This document shows, one piece after another, positions 18,914 to 28,007 of a stretch of DNA of 64,000 nt (position 1 is the first letter of the stretch; the number at the start of each line of letters is the position of its first letter). The notes under the pieces are model-generated. The model had not been told where the DNA came from, searched no databases, and was given only the letters and a program-made list of their open reading frames with translations. A program made the position numbers and the translations under genes. Source of the DNA: Pandoraea vervacti (GTDB lineage: Bacteria; Pseudomonadota; Gammaproteobacteria; Burkholderiales; Burkholderiaceae); assembly GCF_000934605.2 (NCBI RefSeq), contig NZ_CP010897.2, positions 1,426,001 to 1,490,000 on the forward strand, given 5' to 3'.

Positions 18914-20311
18914 TTACTTCGCGAGCTTCGCGCGAGCGGCCGCGATGGCGCGCTGCACTTGCGCCGGGGCCGTGCCGCCAATGTGGTTGCGGCTGGCGAC
19001 CGAGCCTTCGAGCGTCAGGTATTCGAAGACGTCTTCACCGACGAGCGGCGAGAACTTCTGCAACTCGGCGAGCGACAGGTCGGCCAGATCGATGTCGCGA
19101 TCCGAACAGATCTTCACCGCGTGCGCGACGATCTCGTGAGCATCGCGGAACGGCAGCCCCTTCTTGACCAGATAGTCGGCCAGATCGGTGGCCGTCGAGA
19201 AGCCCTGCAATGCAGCGTTGCGCATGTTGGCTTCGCGCACCTTGATGCCCGGCACCATGTCGGCAAAGATACGCAGCGTGTCGATCACGGTATCGACCGT
19301 ATCGAACAGCGGCTCCTTGTCTTCCTGATTGTCCTTGTTGTACGCGAGCGGCTGGCCCTTCATCAGCGTGAGCAACGCAATCAGGTGACCATTGACGCGG
19401 CCGGTCTTGCCGCGAGCCAGTTCGGGCACGTCCGGGTTCTTCTTCTGCGGCATGATCGAGCTGCCCGTGCAGAAACGGTCGGCCAGATCGATGAAGCCCA
19501 CACGCGGGCTCATCCACAGCACCAGTTCTTCCGAGAAGCGCGAGACGTGCGTCATCACCAGGGCAGCGGCGGCGGTGAATTCGATGGCGAAGTCGCGATC
19601 CGACACGGCGTCGAGCGAGTTCGTGCAGACGTCTTCGAAGCCGAGCGTCGCGGCCACGCGCTCACGGTCGATCGGGTAGCTCGTGCCGGCCAGTGCAGCA
19701 GCGCCCAGCGGCAGACGGTTCACGCGGCGGCGCACGTCGAGCATGCGCTCGGCATCGCGGCTGAACATCTCGAAGTAAGCCATCAGGTGATGACCGAACG
19801 TCACCGGCTGCGCAACCTGCAGATGCGTGAAACCCGGCAGGATCGTGGCGCTGTGCTGTTCGGCCAGATCGAGCAGGGCACGACGCAGGTCGCCGAGGTG
19901 CTTGCCAATGGTGTCGATTTCGCTGCGCAGCCACAGGCGGATGTCGGTCGCAACCTGGTCGTTGCGCGAACGGCCAGTGTGCAGACGCTTGCCGGCGTCG
20001 CCGATCAGGGCGGTCAGGCGCGCTTCGATGTTGAGGTGAACGTCCTCGAGATCCAGTTGCCACTCGAACTGTCCGCCCTCGATCTCGCTGCGAATCTGCG
20101 TCATGCCGCGCTGAATGTCAGCCAGATCCTGCGCGCTGATGATGCCTTGCGCGGCCAGCATGTCGGCGTGAGCGAGCGAGCCCTCGATGTCGAACAGCGC
20201 GAGTCGCTTGTCGAAAAAGACCGACGCGGTGTAGCGCTTGACGAGATCGGAAACGGGTTCGGAAAAGCGTGCCGACCAGGCTTCGCCTTTCTTGTGGAGT
20301 TGGGAGGTCAT
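18914..20311 (-). CDS. argH: Argininosuccinate lyase
   Basis: Last step of arginine synthesis: argininosuccinate to arginine and fumarate. At 465 residues it has normal length. It shows the superfamily signature GSSIMPQKKNPDVPE (about 281-295) and the HTGRSRNDQVATD substrate loop. The start MTSQLHKKGEAWSARF fits the family; the frame is open 25 codons further upstream but that part is not ArgH-like. It shares the bidirectional terminator with gltS. Confidence 0.96.
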   Translation of the reverse strand: MTSQLHKKGEAWSARFSEPVSDLVKRYTASVFFDKRLALFDIEGSLAHADMLAAQGIISAQDLADIQRGMTQIRSEIEGGQFEWQLDLEDVHLNIEARLTALIGDAGKRLHTGRSRNDQVATDIRLWLRSEIDTIGKHLGDLRRALLDLAEQHSATILPGFTHLQVAQPVTFGHHLMAYFEMFSRDAERMLDVRRRVNRLPLGAAALAGTSYPIDRERVAATLGFEDVCTNSLDAVSDRDFAIEFTAAAALVMTHVSRFSEELVLWMSPRVGFIDLADRFCTGSSIMPQKKNPDVPELARGKTGRVNGHLIALLTLMKGQPLAYNKDNQEDKEPLFDTVDTVIDTLRIFADMVPGIKVREANMRNAALQGFSTATDLADYLVKKGLPFRDAHEIVAHAVKICSDRDIDLADLSLAELQKFSPLVGEDVFEYLTLEGSVASRNHIGGTAPAQVQRAIAAARAKLAK

Positions 20312-20385
20312 TGTCGTAGCGTGGCTAGTCGTGGGGCCCGTGCAGGCCCGTTGGCGCGAACCGTGGCAAAGCACGGCAAACCACA

Positions 20386-20391
20386 ATTATA
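20386..20391 (-). promoter_or_regulatory. -10 box of an argH promoter
   Basis: A perfect TATAAT on the minus strand about 75 bases upstream of the argH start. The -35 region is weak, with no TTGACA-like hexamer at 16-18 bases. Confidence 0.5.
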
Positions 20392-20463
20392 CAACCCCCG
20401 CGTGCACGCTACGACAGGCGCAGGCCGCAGGCCCGGGCGGCACGGGCGCGCCCCCGTCGCGTC

Positions 20464-21408
20464 TCAATTCACAAGCGACAGCGTCCAGACCCGAGGGGGC
20501 GCCGACAGGCACAGGCCGGAGGTCGCCTCGTCGAACGCCGCGCGCTGCAGCGCTTCGAGCTTCGCCGTTCTGGCGATGCGCTCGCGCGCCTGATGGATGC
20601 GGGCGAGCCGCGACGGGTCGTCCGGCAGCGCACACAGACGCCCGAGGTCATGCATCAGCGACGTGCCGAGCTTGTCGAGCGCCGGTCGCAGCCGGGTGGC
20701 CAGATCGACCGGTTCGCCCGGGGCATGGCCGTCGCGGGTCCAGCGGGCAAGCAGGGCCGTTTGCACCAGCTTGCCCGCTTCGATCTGAAGCCGGAAGAAG
20801 GTGCGGGCCTGGGCCGGCGTCAGGCCGAACTGCGGTGCGCGCTCGCCCACGCTGTCGAGCAGCGCCTGCTCGCGCGGCGTGTCCTGCACCGGCTTGCCGG
20901 ACGCGTACTTGTTGCGGGCCACGGCCTCGCTGATGGCCAGACGCTTGAGGATGCCGTTCATCAACGGATCGAGCACCGGATCGACGATCTGTCGCGGTTT
21001 GGCCGGTTGCGCTGCTTGCGAGGGCGAAGCGGCCAGCGCCTGTGAGACGAGACGCACCGCAACTCCCCGCACGCCGTGCGGCGCGGCCGCCAGCGTAGGC
21101 GTGACGGTGGTCCCTGCGTCCTGCTCCGGGAATGCGGTTTCCGCCGGGGCGGCCTGGGCGCTCGCGCAAACGGCGAAAAGTGTCGGGAGGGCAAGACGCG
21201 TGAGATGCGTGAGACGCGAGGGAAGCGTGGGAAGCGTGGGGACGATGGAAGGGGTTGGAAGGGCAGAAGTCACGAACAAAGCTGCCCGCCGTGTAAAGGT
21301 TTGCCATGCCGATGAAGCATGGGAGGTGAAGCGAGTTGATTGAGCGAACGGAGCGGACTGAGCGGACTTGGCGCGTGGTAACTGTCGTGCGGTCGAGTCG
21401 GATTGCAT
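20464..21408 (-). CDS. aroQ: Periplasmic chorismate mutase, AroQ gamma class
   Basis: Converts chorismate to prephenate. The C-terminal half (about 145-310) is the all-helical AroQ gamma domain, with LKRLAISEAVARNKYASG, the pocket stretch PVQDTPREQ (Asp and Arg kept) and FFRLQIEAGKLVQ. A hydrophobic segment LALPTLFAVCASAQAAPA near 75-92 reads as a signal peptide, so the enzyme should be exported like other gamma-class mutases. The annotated start leaves 70 residues before it, rich in Thr, Pro, Ser and Leu with short repeats, so the true start may lie further in; no RBS settles this. It stands alone, away from aromatic amino acid genes. The class is clear, the role of a secreted form is not. 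Confidence 0.78.
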   Translation of the reverse strand: MQSDSTARQLPRAKSAQSAPFAQSTRFTSHASSAWQTFTRRAALFVTSALPTPSIVPTLPTLPSRLTHLTRLALPTLFAVCASAQAAPAETAFPEQDAGTTVTPTLAAAPHGVRGVAVRLVSQALAASPSQAAQPAKPRQIVDPVLDPLMNGILKRLAISEAVARNKYASGKPVQDTPREQALLDSVGERAPQFGLTPAQARTFFRLQIEAGKLVQTALLARWTRDGHAPGEPVDLATRLRPALDKLGTSLMHDLGRLCALPDDPSRLARIHQARERIARTAKLEALQRAAFDEATSGLCLSAPPRVWTLSLVN

Positions 21409-21627
21409 GATGGATTGGCCCCCCCGGCAGCCATCGGGTCGAATGCGTCGAAATATACCGTTCTATCGGTCCCCTGTCGTTGGGGAGATTCCCAAGGATC
21501 GATGCGGCGATCCTTGGGAATTCACCCTGCGACGCGCCTGTTCCCCCGTCACTTCCCTTGGCGGCGCAGTGCCGGGACCGGGCTGCCGCATGCGCTACGT
21601 CAGCCGGTCAGACCCGCAGCCGGTCGC

Positions 21628-24600
21628 TCAGCCGGTATTGCGCAAGCCCGCTGCAATCCCGTTGATGGACAGGTGGATGCCGCGACGTGCACGCTCGTCC
21701 GATTCCCCTGCGCGGTGCCGGCGCAGCAACTCGACCTGCAAGTGATTGAGCGGGTCGAGATACGGGAAGCGGTTCTTGATCGAGCGGGCGAGCAGCGGGT
21801 TGTCCGCCAGACGCTCGTCATGGCCCGTAATCAGCGCCAACGCTTGCGACGTGCTTTGCCACTCGGCCACGATACGACTGAACACGCGCTTGCGCAGCTT
21901 CTCGTCCGGCACCAGTTCCGCGTAACGCGACGCCACCGCCAGATCCGTCTTCGCAAGCACCATGTCCATGTTCGAGAGCAGGTTGGCAAAGAACGGCCAG
22001 CGCTTGACCATCTGACGCAGGGTGTCGAGACGCTTGTCGCGGCCGGCCTTGTCTGCGGCGCTCGTCTTGCCGCCGTCGCCGTCGAGATACGCGCTCACGG
22101 CACTGCCGAAGCCGTACCAGCCGGTGAGCAGCAGACGGCACTGGCCCCATGAGAAGCCCCACGGGATGGCGCGCAGGTCTTCGATGCGGCGATGCTTCGG
22201 ATCGGAGAACTTGCGCGAGGCCGGGCGCGAGCCGATGTTGAGTTCGGCGATTTCCGCAATCGGCGTGGCCGAGAAGAAGTAATCGGTGAAGCCGGGGGTC
22301 TCATAGACGAGATCGCGGTAGGCCGCGAACGCCGTATCGGAGAGCTGCTGCATGACCGCCTCATAGGCGGCCAGACGCGGCGGCTGATTGCGGCTCGGCA
22401 GCAGGGTCGCTTCGAGCGTCGCGGCGACGATCGTCTCCAGATTGCGGCGTCCGATTTCCGGATTGGCAAACTTGCTGGCGATGATTTCGCCTTGTTCGGT
22501 CAGACGGATCTGGCCGTTCACCGTCCCCGGCGGCTGCGAGAGGATGGCCTGATAGGTCGGGCCACCCCCGCGGCCGACGGTGCCGCCGCGCCCGTGGAAC
22601 AGGCGCAAACGAATGCCCTTTTCCTCGAACAGACGCACCAATGCGAGTTCCGCCTTGTACAGCTCCCAGTTAGAGGTAAGGAAGCCGCCGTCCTTGTTGC
22701 TGTCGGAGTAGCCGAGCATGACTTCCTGCTCGCCGCCTTGCGCCGTCACGACACCGGACATGCCCGGAATATCGAAGAATTCGCGCATGATGACCGGCGC
22801 GTTGCGCAAGTCGGCGATCGTCTCGAACAACGGAATGACCATCGCACCGACCTTGGGCTCGACGTGCTTGGCGCCGCCATCGACGCCATCGACGCCATCG
22901 ACGCCATCGACGCCATCGGCCCCATGGCCGAGCGCACCCTGAAAAAGCCCCGTCTCCTTTTGCAGCAGCATCACCTCCACCAGATCGCTCACGGTTTCCG
23001 TGTGCGAAATGATGTAGTTGCGCACCGCACGTGCGCCGAACCGGGCGCGGATGTCGCGGGCTGCGGCAAACACGGCGAGTTCGTCGCGCGTGCGTTGCGA
23101 GTACTCGAGATACGGGGAGAAGAGCGGACGCGCCTCGCGCAATTCGCGTAGCAGCAGCGCCAGCTTCTCGCTTTCGTCGAGCTTGGCGTAGTTCGTCTGT
23201 ACGCCAGCTTTTGCGAACAACTCCGCAATGACCGCTTCGTGAACGTCCGAACTCTGGCGCAGATCGATGCTCGCGAGATGGAAGCCGAACACTTCCGCCG
23301 CGCGCACCAGCGGCCCGAGGCGCTGCGAGATCAGCGCGCCGCCGTGATGCGCCATGAGCGAGGCGACCACCGTATTCAGATCGGAGATGAACTCGCTGGC
23401 GTCGAGGTAGGCGCTGGCGTTGCCCACCGCACCGCGATGCGGCACGTGGCCGACCCATTCGCGCGCGGTCGCGGCCAGTCGCGCGTACACGCCGATCAGC
23501 GCGCGTCGATAGGGCTCGTCGGTGCGGTGCGGCGAGTCGTCCGGCGAGCGGCGCGCGAGCGTGAGCAGGGCGTCGCTCGCGCCGGCGAGCAGATGCGAGA
23601 CGGATAGCTCGGCGCCCAGCAAATGCACCTGTTCGAGGTAGTGCGCGAAGATTTCCGTGGCCTGACGTGTGATCGCCAGTTGCAGCGTCTGCGCGGTGAC
23701 GTTCGGATTGCCGTCGCGATCGCCGCCGATCCAGCTTCCCATTTGCAGGAAACGTCCGAGTCCTTCGGCGCGCACGCTGGGCACGGCATCGTGCAGCTCG
23801 GCGGCAACATCGTCGTAAAGCGCCGGGATTTCGGACAGGAACGTGCTGCGGTAATACGACAGCGCATTTTCGATTTCGTCGGCCACCGTCAGACGTGAGC
23901 TACGCAGCATGCGTGTCTGCCACAGCGTGGTGACGTAGGCGCGCATCGACTCCGTGTTGCGCGAGGATTCGCGCTCGGTCAGGGCATCGTCACGATGTTC
24001 GAGCAGGCGGGCGATTTCGCGCTCGGCGTCGAGAATGCTCTTGCGCTGGACTTCGGTCGGATGGGCGGTGAGCACTGGCACGATGAGCGCGCTGGCGAAG
24101 AAGGCTTGCAGCGTGGCGGGATCGTCGCGGCCGGCGTCCTTCAGGCTTTGCAGGGCGGCGCTCAGGCTGCCAGGCTGCGGGCGGCTGCCTGCGAGCGCAT
24201 GCACGCGGCGGCGGCGGTTGTGGTGACGGTCCTCGGCGATGTTGGCCAGATGCGAGAAGTAGCTAAAGGCCCGCACGACCTGAATGGCATGCTCGTTGGT
24301 CAGGCCATTGAGCAGCTTGTCCAGCGCTTTGGCGGCGCTGCGATCGCCTTCGCGGTGAAAGCGCACGGCGTTCTGACGAATCGTCTCGACCAGATCGAAG
24401 GCGTCGCTGCCTTGTTGCTCGCGCAGCACGTCGCCAAGCAGACGGCCGAGGAAGCGGATGTCCTCACGCAGCGGCGCGTCCTTGTCTTCGCGCGAGCGGC
24501 GGGCCTTGAGACCCGCGACCTTCGGTTCGGCGACCCTCGATGCGGCGACCTTCGGCGCCACGATCGCAGATGAGGACTTGTCCGCGCTATTGAGCGCAGT

Positions 24601-24741
24601 CCCCGGGCGCGACTGACGCATGGCGCGCGACGGCGGTGATGCAGGGGAGGAAACCGCGGCTGCTGCTTTCGCGGGGGACGTCTTGCCGACCGACTTGGCC
24701 AGGCCCTCTTTCGGGGCTTTTGCCTTTGCGCTGCTCTTCAT
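21628..24741 (-). CDS. ppc: Phosphoenolpyruvate carboxylase
   Basis: Makes oxaloacetate from phosphoenolpyruvate and bicarbonate, feeding the citric acid cycle. The catalytic histidine sits in VLTAHPTEVQRKS (H227), and the second signature is GYSDSNKDGGFLTSNW with FHGRGGTVGRGGGP. The C-terminus ends in NTG as usual. At 1037 residues it is long: about 85 residues of Lys/Ala/Ser-rich sequence precede the conserved start (LREDIRFLGRLLGD), and an internal loop near 609-620 holds a GVD tandem repeat from a 9-bp minisatellite. Divergent from hemC, 79 bases apart. Confidence 0.96.
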   Translation of the reverse strand: MKSSAKAKAPKEGLAKSVGKTSPAKAAAAVSSPASPPSRAMRQSRPGTALNSADKSSSAIVAPKVAASRVAEPKVAGLKARRSREDKDAPLREDIRFLGRLLGDVLREQQGSDAFDLVETIRQNAVRFHREGDRSAAKALDKLLNGLTNEHAIQVVRAFSYFSHLANIAEDRHHNRRRRVHALAGSRPQPGSLSAALQSLKDAGRDDPATLQAFFASALIVPVLTAHPTEVQRKSILDAEREIARLLEHRDDALTERESSRNTESMRAYVTTLWQTRMLRSSRLTVADEIENALSYYRSTFLSEIPALYDDVAAELHDAVPSVRAEGLGRFLQMGSWIGGDRDGNPNVTAQTLQLAITRQATEIFAHYLEQVHLLGAELSVSHLLAGASDALLTLARRSPDDSPHRTDEPYRRALIGVYARLAATAREWVGHVPHRGAVGNASAYLDASEFISDLNTVVASLMAHHGGALISQRLGPLVRAAEVFGFHLASIDLRQSSDVHEAVIAELFAKAGVQTNYAKLDESEKLALLLRELREARPLFSPYLEYSQRTRDELAVFAAARDIRARFGARAVRNYIISHTETVSDLVEVMLLQKETGLFQGALGHGADGVDGVDGVDGVDGGAKHVEPKVGAMVIPLFETIADLRNAPVIMREFFDIPGMSGVVTAQGGEQEVMLGYSDSNKDGGFLTSNWELYKAELALVRLFEEKGIRLRLFHGRGGTVGRGGGPTYQAILSQPPGTVNGQIRLTEQGEIIASKFANPEIGRRNLETIVAATLEATLLPSRNQPPRLAAYEAVMQQLSDTAFAAYRDLVYETPGFTDYFFSATPIAEIAELNIGSRPASRKFSDPKHRRIEDLRAIPWGFSWGQCRLLLTGWYGFGSAVSAYLDGDGGKTSAADKAGRDKRLDTLRQMVKRWPFFANLLSNMDMVLAKTDLAVASRYAELVPDEKLRKRVFSRIVAEWQSTSQALALITGHDERLADNPLLARSIKNRFPYLDPLNHLQVELLRRHRAGESDERARRGIHLSINGIAAGLRNTG
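22881..22916. repeat. 9-bp tandem repeat inside ppc
   Basis: Four exact copies of CGACGCCAT, with degenerate units on both sides. It is in frame with ppc and encodes a run of Gly-Val-Asp on the minus strand. Confidence 0.9.
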
Positions 24742-24820
24742 GTCACTCCTCTCGCGACCCGCCGTTCGGGCCGGTCAAGCGTGTTACCATTTTTTCTTTT
24801 GGTCTTCACGCGGTTGCTGA

Positions 24821-25786
24821 ATGAACTTCGCTGCTCCTGAAACCCTGGTGATCGCGTCGCGCGAGAGCCGTCTTGCCATGTGGCAAGCCGAACACGTGCG
24901 TGACGCGCTGCACAAATTATATCCGCAGTGTCACGTCAGTATTCTCGGAATGACCACTCGCGGTGACCAAATTCTCGATCGCTCGCTCGCCAAGGTCGGC
25001 GGCAAAGGCCTGTTCGTCAAGGAACTCGAACTGGCGCTGGCGGACGGTCGCGCCGATCTCGCCGTCCACTCCCTCAAAGACGTGCCGATGCAACTGCCGC
25101 AAGGCTTCACGCTGGCGGCCGTGCTCGAGCGGGAAGACCCGTGCGACGCCTTCGTGAGCAATGACTACGACAGCCTGGATGCTCTGCCCGCCGGCGCGGT
25201 CGTCGGCACGTCGAGCCTGCGTCGCGAGGTGAGCCTGCGCACCCGCTACCCGCATCTGCGCGTCGCGCCGTTGCGCGGCAATCTCGATACGCGGCTGGGG
25301 AAGCTCGATCGCGGCGACTTTGCCGCCATCATCCTTGCGGCGGCGGGGCTCAAGCGCCTTGGACTGAGCGAGCGCATTCGCGCCATCATCCCGACCGACG
25401 CGAGCCTGCCTGCGGCGGGGCAGGGGGCGCTCGGTATCGAAGTGCGCGCCGGACGTCCCGAAATCCTGCAATGGCTCGCACCGTTGCACGATGCCAACAC
25501 TACGCTGGCTGTCAGCGCCGAGCGGGCCGTGTCGCGCGCGCTTGGCGGCTCTTGTCAGGTGCCGTTGGGCGCCTACGCGGAATTCACGGCGCAGGGTGAG
25601 CTTGCCTTGCGCGCTTTCATCGCGTCGACGGACGGAGCGACGGTACTGCGCGCGCAAGGCGCTGCCAAGGTGGCGTCGGGCGACGTGGCCGGTGCGGAAG
25701 CGCTCGGCCAGCGCGTGGCGCAGGAATTGATCGACGCGGGCGGGCTGGCGCTGGTGCCGCCGTCCGAGCCGAAGGACGCCGGTTGA
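24821..25786 (+). CDS. hemC: Porphobilinogen deaminase (hydroxymethylbilane synthase)
   Basis: Joins four porphobilinogen units to hydroxymethylbilane in haem synthesis. At 321 residues it is normal. It has the substrate-binding HSLKDVP motif, GTSSLRR, LPAAGQGALGIE, and the dipyrromethane-cofactor cysteine C245 in LGGSCQVPLGAY. First gene of hemC-hemD-hemX-hemY; its TGA overlaps the TTG start of hemD. It is divergent from ppc. Confidence 0.97.
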   Translation: MNFAAPETLVIASRESRLAMWQAEHVRDALHKLYPQCHVSILGMTTRGDQILDRSLAKVGGKGLFVKELELALADGRADLAVHSLKDVPMQLPQGFTLAAVLEREDPCDAFVSNDYDSLDALPAGAVVGTSSLRREVSLRTRYPHLRVAPLRGNLDTRLGKLDRGDFAAIILAAAGLKRLGLSERIRAIIPTDASLPAAGQGALGIEVRAGRPEILQWLAPLHDANTTLAVSAERAVSRALGGSCQVPLGAYAEFTAQGELALRAFIASTDGATVLRAQGAAKVASGDVAGAEALGQRVAQELIDAGGLALVPPSEPKDAG

Positions 25787-26844
25787 CGCCGCGCACGCCC
25801 GTGCCGCCAAGCTCGTCGCCCTCGTCGGGTCCGTCGGGCGATCCGGTGTCGCCGGTGTCACCGGCGTCGCCATCGGGCGGGACTGCCGGTGCGACGTCGG
25901 CCGACCTGGGGCACGTGCCGAGCGTGCGCGCGGTCGCGGCGCCCGCCGCGCCGTGCGCGATCCTCACGCGCCCGGACGGGCAGGCCGATGCACTGGCCCG
26001 CGCGCTGAGCGCCGAAGGTATCGACGCGCTCGAATTTCCCTTGCTCGAGATCGCCGCACAAACCGATCCTGTCGCATTGGCGGCGCTCGACGACGCGCTG
26101 CGTGCGTTGCCGTCGTATGCGATGGCGGTGTTCGTCTCGCCGAATGCCGTGGCCTATGCGCTGGCGCGGCTGGTGCATTTGCATACCGGCGACGAAAATG
26201 CCCCCATGCAAGCCGCCGGTGCGCGCTGGCCGACAGCGCTGCCGGTGGCCGTCGTCGGTCCGGGCAGTGCGCAGGCGCTGGCGGACGCAGGCGTCGCGCC
26301 GCCCGCGTATCGCGTGATCGTGCCGCCGGGCGGGCCGCAGGCACGCTTCGACTCCGAGGCGCTGCTCGAACAGCTCGATCTGCCTGCACTGGCCGGACGC
26401 CGCGTGCTGCTGGTTCGGGGCGACGGTGGTCGCGAACTGCTGGCCGATACGTTGCGCGCCAGCGGGGCGCATCTGGATATCGTGAGCGCCTACACGCGTC
26501 GCGCGCCGACGCCGGACACCGCTGCGTGGGCGGCGCTCGAAGCGCGCCTGGCCTCGCCGGAGCGTTGCGCATGGGTGCTGACCAGTTCCGAGGCGGTTCG
26601 TCATCTCGCGACATTGCTCGCTGCGCGCTACGGCACACGCGACGGCGTGCATACCCCGGGCACGCCGCAAGTGCTCGCCAGAATCCTCACGGCGCAGTGC
26701 TTTACTTCGCATCACCGCATCGCGGATGCCGCGCGCTCCGCGGGGTTTGATAGGATTACGCAATGCGCGCCCGGTGACGAGAACTTGCTGGCCGCAATCA
26801 AAACATGGGCGGATCCCATTCAAGTCAAGCATGACGACAGATAA
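25783..26844 (+). CDS. hemD: Uroporphyrinogen-III synthase
   Basis: Closes and inverts ring D of hydroxymethylbilane to give uroporphyrinogen III. Starting at TTG, overlapping the hemC stop, gives 353 residues. About 60 residues of Pro/Ser/Ala-rich sequence precede the HemD fold, which begins AILTRPDGQADALARALSAEG. The family is poorly conserved, but VFVSPNAVAYAL, VAVVGPGSAQAL and the C-terminal CFTSHHRIADAARSAGF are recognisable. The N-terminal extension makes a later start possible, though no other start has better support. It overlaps hemX by 14 bases. Confidence 0.9.
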   Translation: MTPRTPVPPSSSPSSGPSGDPVSPVSPASPSGGTAGATSADLGHVPSVRAVAAPAAPCAILTRPDGQADALARALSAEGIDALEFPLLEIAAQTDPVALAALDDALRALPSYAMAVFVSPNAVAYALARLVHLHTGDENAPMQAAGARWPTALPVAVVGPGSAQALADAGVAPPAYRVIVPPGGPQARFDSEALLEQLDLPALAGRRVLLVRGDGGRELLADTLRASGAHLDIVSAYTRRAPTPDTAAWAALEARLASPERCAWVLTSSEAVRHLATLLAARYGTRDGVHTPGTPQVLARILTAQCFTSHHRIADAARSAGFDRITQCAPGDENLLAAIKTWADPIQVKHDDR

Positions 26845-27997
26845 TCGCGTTCCAGAGTCTTCTCAGAACCCGTCGGCGTCGACCGGCCCGACGGCGAATT
26901 CAACTGCGACCGGCGCAGGCGCCACCGGGGGTGCGACATACGGTACCGCCGGCATTCCGCCCGCGTGGCAGCCGCCGGAGCCGCCGCAAAAGCGGCGCGG
27001 CTCGGGCGCGGCGTTGCCGTGGCTGCTCTTCGTGCTGGTGTCGGCCGGGGCCGGCATCGGCGGCTGGTCGCTCAACCAGAAGCTCGACCGCGTGCAGCAG
27101 GAAATGGCGCGTCGACAGCAAGCGGGCGACTCGCAAGTCATGCAGGCACAGGTGCGCACCGCACAGGCGCTCGACAATCAGCGCGATCTCCAGAACCGCC
27201 TCACGGCGCTCGAAGGCCGTGTGTCCGACTCGCGCAGCCAGCAGGCCGCGCTCGAACAGCTCTATCAGGAACTCGCGCACAATCGCGACGAGTGGGTGCT
27301 CGCCGAGACGGAGCAAATCGTCACCAGCGCCAATCAGCAATTGCAGTTGACGGGTAACGTGCGCGGCGCGCTGATCGCCCTTGAAGGGGCGGACGCCCGT
27401 CTGGCCCGCACCGGTGCGCCCCAACTCGCTGGGGTGCGCGACGCCCTCAAAAAGGACATCGATCGTCTGAAAGCCGTGCCGGCTGCCGATCTGCCGCAAC
27501 TCACCGGCAAGCTGGATCAGGCCATCGCCATGATCGACACGCTGCCGTTGCAGGCCGAAGAGCAGCGTGTTGCGCCCAAGGCCGACGCCAGTGGCCCGAG
27601 CGGCGCCGGCGACACCGGCTGGAGCGCCACGTGGCATCGTCTGTCCGGGGAAATGCTCGGCAGCCTCAAACAACTGGTGCAGGTGCGCCGACTGGACGAT
27701 CCGGACGTGATGCTCGTCGCGCCGGAGCAGGGGGCGTTCCTGCGCGCGAACCTGAAGCTGCGCCTGCTCAACGCGCGTCTGGCGTTGCTCGCGCGCAATG
27801 CGTCGGCAGTGCATAGCGACGTGCAAGTCGCGCAGGCGGCGCTAGACAAGTATTTCGACGCCAAGTCGCGCCGCATCGCCGCCGTCAAAACGCTGCTCGA
27901 TCAGGTCGACTCGGGCTCGCGCACCATCGAACTGCCGACCCTTGGCGCCAGCCTGACCGCCATCGGTCAGGTCAAGGACGTCAAGGAAAAGCCGTAA
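26831..27997 (+). CDS. hemX: HemX-like membrane protein (uroporphyrinogen-III C-methyltransferase annotation)
   Basis: A 388-residue HemX-family protein. Residues 1-55 are Ser/Thr/Pro-rich and probably cytoplasmic, one membrane helix follows (ALPWLLFVLVSAGAGIGGW, 61-79), then a coiled-coil-like region (KLDRVQQEMARRQQAG to about 160) and a helical domain. Databases often call this family a C-methyltransferase, but it lacks the SAM-binding methyltransferase fold, so I would not assign that reaction. It probably scaffolds haem synthesis. It overlaps hemD and precedes hemY by 10 bases. Confidence 0.9.
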   Translation: MTTDNRVPESSQNPSASTGPTANSTATGAGATGGATYGTAGIPPAWQPPEPPQKRRGSGAALPWLLFVLVSAGAGIGGWSLNQKLDRVQQEMARRQQAGDSQVMQAQVRTAQALDNQRDLQNRLTALEGRVSDSRSQQAALEQLYQELAHNRDEWVLAETEQIVTSANQQLQLTGNVRGALIALEGADARLARTGAPQLAGVRDALKKDIDRLKAVPAADLPQLTGKLDQAIAMIDTLPLQAEEQRVAPKADASGPSGAGDTGWSATWHRLSGEMLGSLKQLVQVRRLDDPDVMLVAPEQGAFLRANLKLRLLNARLALLARNASAVHSDVQVAQAALDKYFDAKSRRIAAVKTLLDQVDSGSRTIELPTLGASLTAIGQVKDVKEKP

Positions 27998-28007
27998 GGA
28001 GCCGGGC

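Noticed and set aside
26831..27997. Calling hemX a uroporphyrinogen-III C-methyltransferase enzyme
   Set aside because: The family is often labelled so, but this protein has one membrane helix plus coiled coil and no SAM-methyltransferase motifs.
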